Assembly: GCF_947488945.1 (NCBI RefSeq) | Contig: NZ_CANLBS010000004.1 | Span: 186,001 to 250,000 of the forward strand | DNA: 64,000 nucleotides | Origin: an uncultured Streptomyces sp. | Lineage (GTDB): Bacteria; Actinomycetota; Actinomycetes; Streptomycetales; Streptomycetaceae | Direction of reading: 5' to 3' | Shown: positions 62,796-64,000 of the stretch, piece by piece | How the letters are laid out: the number at the start of each line of letters is the position of its first letter | How positions within the stretch are numbered: the stretch's first letter is position 1 | The notes under the pieces: generated by a model | Told to the model about the DNA's origin: nothing | Databases searched by the model: none | What the model saw: only the letters and a program-made list of their open reading frames with translations | Program-made: the position numbers and the translations under genes

Positions 62796-62833
62796 CGTCA
62801 GCCCGCCGACGGGGGACGGTCGGCGGGCTGACG
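62796..62833. terminator. Perfect 15-bp hairpin after panB
   Basis: Arms 62796-62810 and 62819-62833 with an 8-nt loop, between the panB stop and the drrA-like promoter. Confidence 0.85.
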
Positions 62834-62886
62834 GTGGTGCCGGAGATGGTCGGGGGCCGGGCGCGGGCCGTCCGCGCCCGGACGGA

Positions 62887-63774
62887 TCAGTGGAAGGTGT
62901 GCTCGGCCGCCGGGAACGCGCCGCCGACGACCTCCTCGGCGAACGCCTTCGCCGCGTCGCCGAGCACCGTGCGCAGGTCGGCGTACTGCTTGGTGAAGCG
63001 CGGCGTCTTGCCGCCGGTCAGGCCCACCATGTCGGTGTAGACGAGGACCTGCGCGTCGGTGCCCGCGCCGGCGCCGATGCCGACGGTCGGGATGTGCAGC
63101 GTGCGGGTGACCTCCTCCGCCAGCTCGGCCGGGACCAGCTCCAGCACGACGGCGAACGCGCCCGCGTCCTGCACGGACTTGGCGTCGCGCAGCAGCTGGT
63201 GGGCCGCCTCCTCGCCGCGGCCCTGGACCCGGTAGCCCATGGCGTTGACGGACTGGGGGGTGAGGCCGATGTGGGCCATCACGGGGATGCCCGCGTCGAC
63301 CAGCAGCCGGATCTGCTCGTGGCTGCGCTCGCCGCCCTCCAGCTTCACCGCGCCCACCCCGGACTCCTTGACCAGCCGGGTCGCGTTGCGCAGGGCCTGT
63401 ACGGGCCCCTCCTGGTACGAGCCGAACGGCAGGTCGCCGACGATCAGGGCGCGCTTGGTGCCCCGGACGACGGCGGCGGACAGCATCGCGATCTCGTCCA
63501 TCGTGACGGGCACGGTGGTCTCGTACCCGAGGTGGCAGTTGCCCATCGAGTCTCCGACGAGCATGACCGGGATGCCGGCCTCGTCGAAGACGGACGCGGT
63601 CATCGCGTCGTAGGCGGTCAGCATGGGCCACTTCTCGCCGCGGGCGGTGGCGGCGGCGATGTCGTGGACGGTGATGCGGCGGCTGCTCTTTCCTCCGTAC
63701 AGCGCCTTGCCGCCGTCGGCGGCAGCGCGGGGAGGGGTGGGGGCAGACGTGTTCTGGGCAGCGTCGAGCGCCAT
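62887..63774 (-). CDS. panB: 3-methyl-2-oxobutanoate hydroxymethyltransferase
   Basis: A 295-residue TIM-barrel enzyme making ketopantoate for pantothenate and coenzyme A. Signatures are TAYDAMTASVFDEAG with the substrate and metal region, VGDSMGNCHLGYETTVPVT (about 78-96), VKLEGGE with the catalytic Glu vicinity, MAHIGLTPQ and GIGAGAGTDAQVLV. ATG at 63774 has AGGAG nine bases upstream; an ATG seven codons earlier is possible. The N-terminal 25 residues are a Streptomyces-style extension. Divergent from the partial gene at the window end. Confidence 0.95.
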   Translation of the reverse strand: MALDAAQNTSAPTPPRAAADGGKALYGGKSSRRITVHDIAAATARGEKWPMLTAYDAMTASVFDEAGIPVMLVGDSMGNCHLGYETTVPVTMDEIAMLSAAVVRGTKRALIVGDLPFGSYQEGPVQALRNATRLVKESGVGAVKLEGGERSHEQIRLLVDAGIPVMAHIGLTPQSVNAMGYRVQGRGEEAAHQLLRDAKSVQDAGAFAVVLELVPAELAEEVTRTLHIPTVGIGAGAGTDAQVLVYTDMVGLTGGKTPRFTKQYADLRTVLGDAAKAFAEEVVGGAFPAAEHTFH

Positions 63775-63940
63775 GGCGAACGGCTCCTTCGTCATCTCGA
63801 GGCGCCCTCACGGCGTCCCCGGATCCCTTCCATGGTGGCATCCCGTGCCCCGATGCGGGAAGTGGGCGGAAGGGGGCGTCCCGGAGGCCGCCGGACGACC
63901 GGCGGGCGTACGGAGGAGGGCAACGGGTAAAGACTTAACA

Positions 63941-63976
63941 ATACGGAACGGTCTCGTATCGAAATGAGGCTATGGT
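63941..63976 (+). promoter_or_regulatory. TetR-type operator and leaderless promoter
   Basis: A 19-bp dyad (63941-63959) starts ATACGGAAC and ends GTCTCGTAT, pairing at 7 of 9 positions around a central G. It lies in the -35 region of TATGGT (63971-63976), which ends seven bases before the ATG at 63984. Confidence 0.55.
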
Positions 63977-63983
63977 CTTTCCC

Positions 63984-64000
63984 ATGTCCCCAGCCTCCCA
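63984..64000 (+). CDS. Start of a gene cut by the window end
   Basis: ATG TCC CCA GCC TCC: only the first codons are inside the window. The upstream promoter is good and the TetR-type dyad suggests either a self-regulated TetR repressor or its target. Identity cannot be decided here. Confidence 0.5.

Overview
The window is about 72% G+C, has strong third-position G/C bias, uses many GTG and TTG starts, and carries a class A RNase P RNA, Tat and lipoprotein signals, a SARP/AfsR-type regulator and an F420-dependent reductase. This points to the core chromosome of a Streptomyces or close relative. No tRNA, CRISPR array, insertion sequence or prophage was seen. Names rest on motifs and remembered family features; no database search was run.

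Layout. 1-3.4 kb: a lipoprotein, a DUF5336 membrane protein, a secreted amidase and a methyltransferase. 3.5-9 kb: a translationally coupled operon DUF1177 / NCS1 permease / M20 hydrolase, divergent from an IclR regulator and pepE. 8.9-13.1 kb: an MFS transporter with an extra C-terminal domain, and a long Pro/Gly/Ala-rich protein followed by a small gene. 13.4-16.4 kb: the coupled trio Nif3-like / coiled-coil zinc ribbon (CTG start) / RNase H-phosphatase. 16.6-20.1 kb: eda, yaaA, a small alarmone synthetase and rnpB. 20.2-20.9 kb: gene debris downstream of rnpB. 21-25.8 kb: a peptidoglycan-recognition amidase with three 125-residue repeats, an SGNH hydrolase and a lipoprotein. 26.2-29.9 kb: a galactarate/L-talarate module (kdgD, talarate/galactarate dehydratase, LysR regulator).

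30-34.3 kb: a collagen-like protein, a secreted lipase, a NUDIX protein and a small zinc ribbon. 34.3-39.1 kb: an ABC exporter with a YtrA-type GntR regulator, a GT2 glycosyltransferase and a hypothetical. 39.1-47.8 kb: PhzF, PhoD, an oxidoreductase divergent from a Bcr/CflA-type efflux pump, a lipoprotein-like propeller protein, an Rsm22-like methyltransferase and DDAH. 48.3-57.3 kb: a degenerate Prim-Pol protein, a lipoprotein, a second PhzF, an iron-box heme oxygenase, map, a small protein, an MFS transporter, F420 reductase and a site-2 protease. 57.5-64 kb: a SARP regulator facing a drrAB-like exporter, panB, and the start of a gene behind a TetR-type operator.

Regulation is unusually readable. 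Eleven genes have a -10-like hexamer ending six or seven bases before the start codon and mostly no Shine-Dalgarno, the layout of leaderless mRNAs. The two galactarate-pathway promoters share a 30-bp element, and clear dyads lie in the eda, heme oxygenase, lipase and efflux-pump promoters. Most convergent gene ends carry perfect 10-18 bp hairpins without U-tracts.
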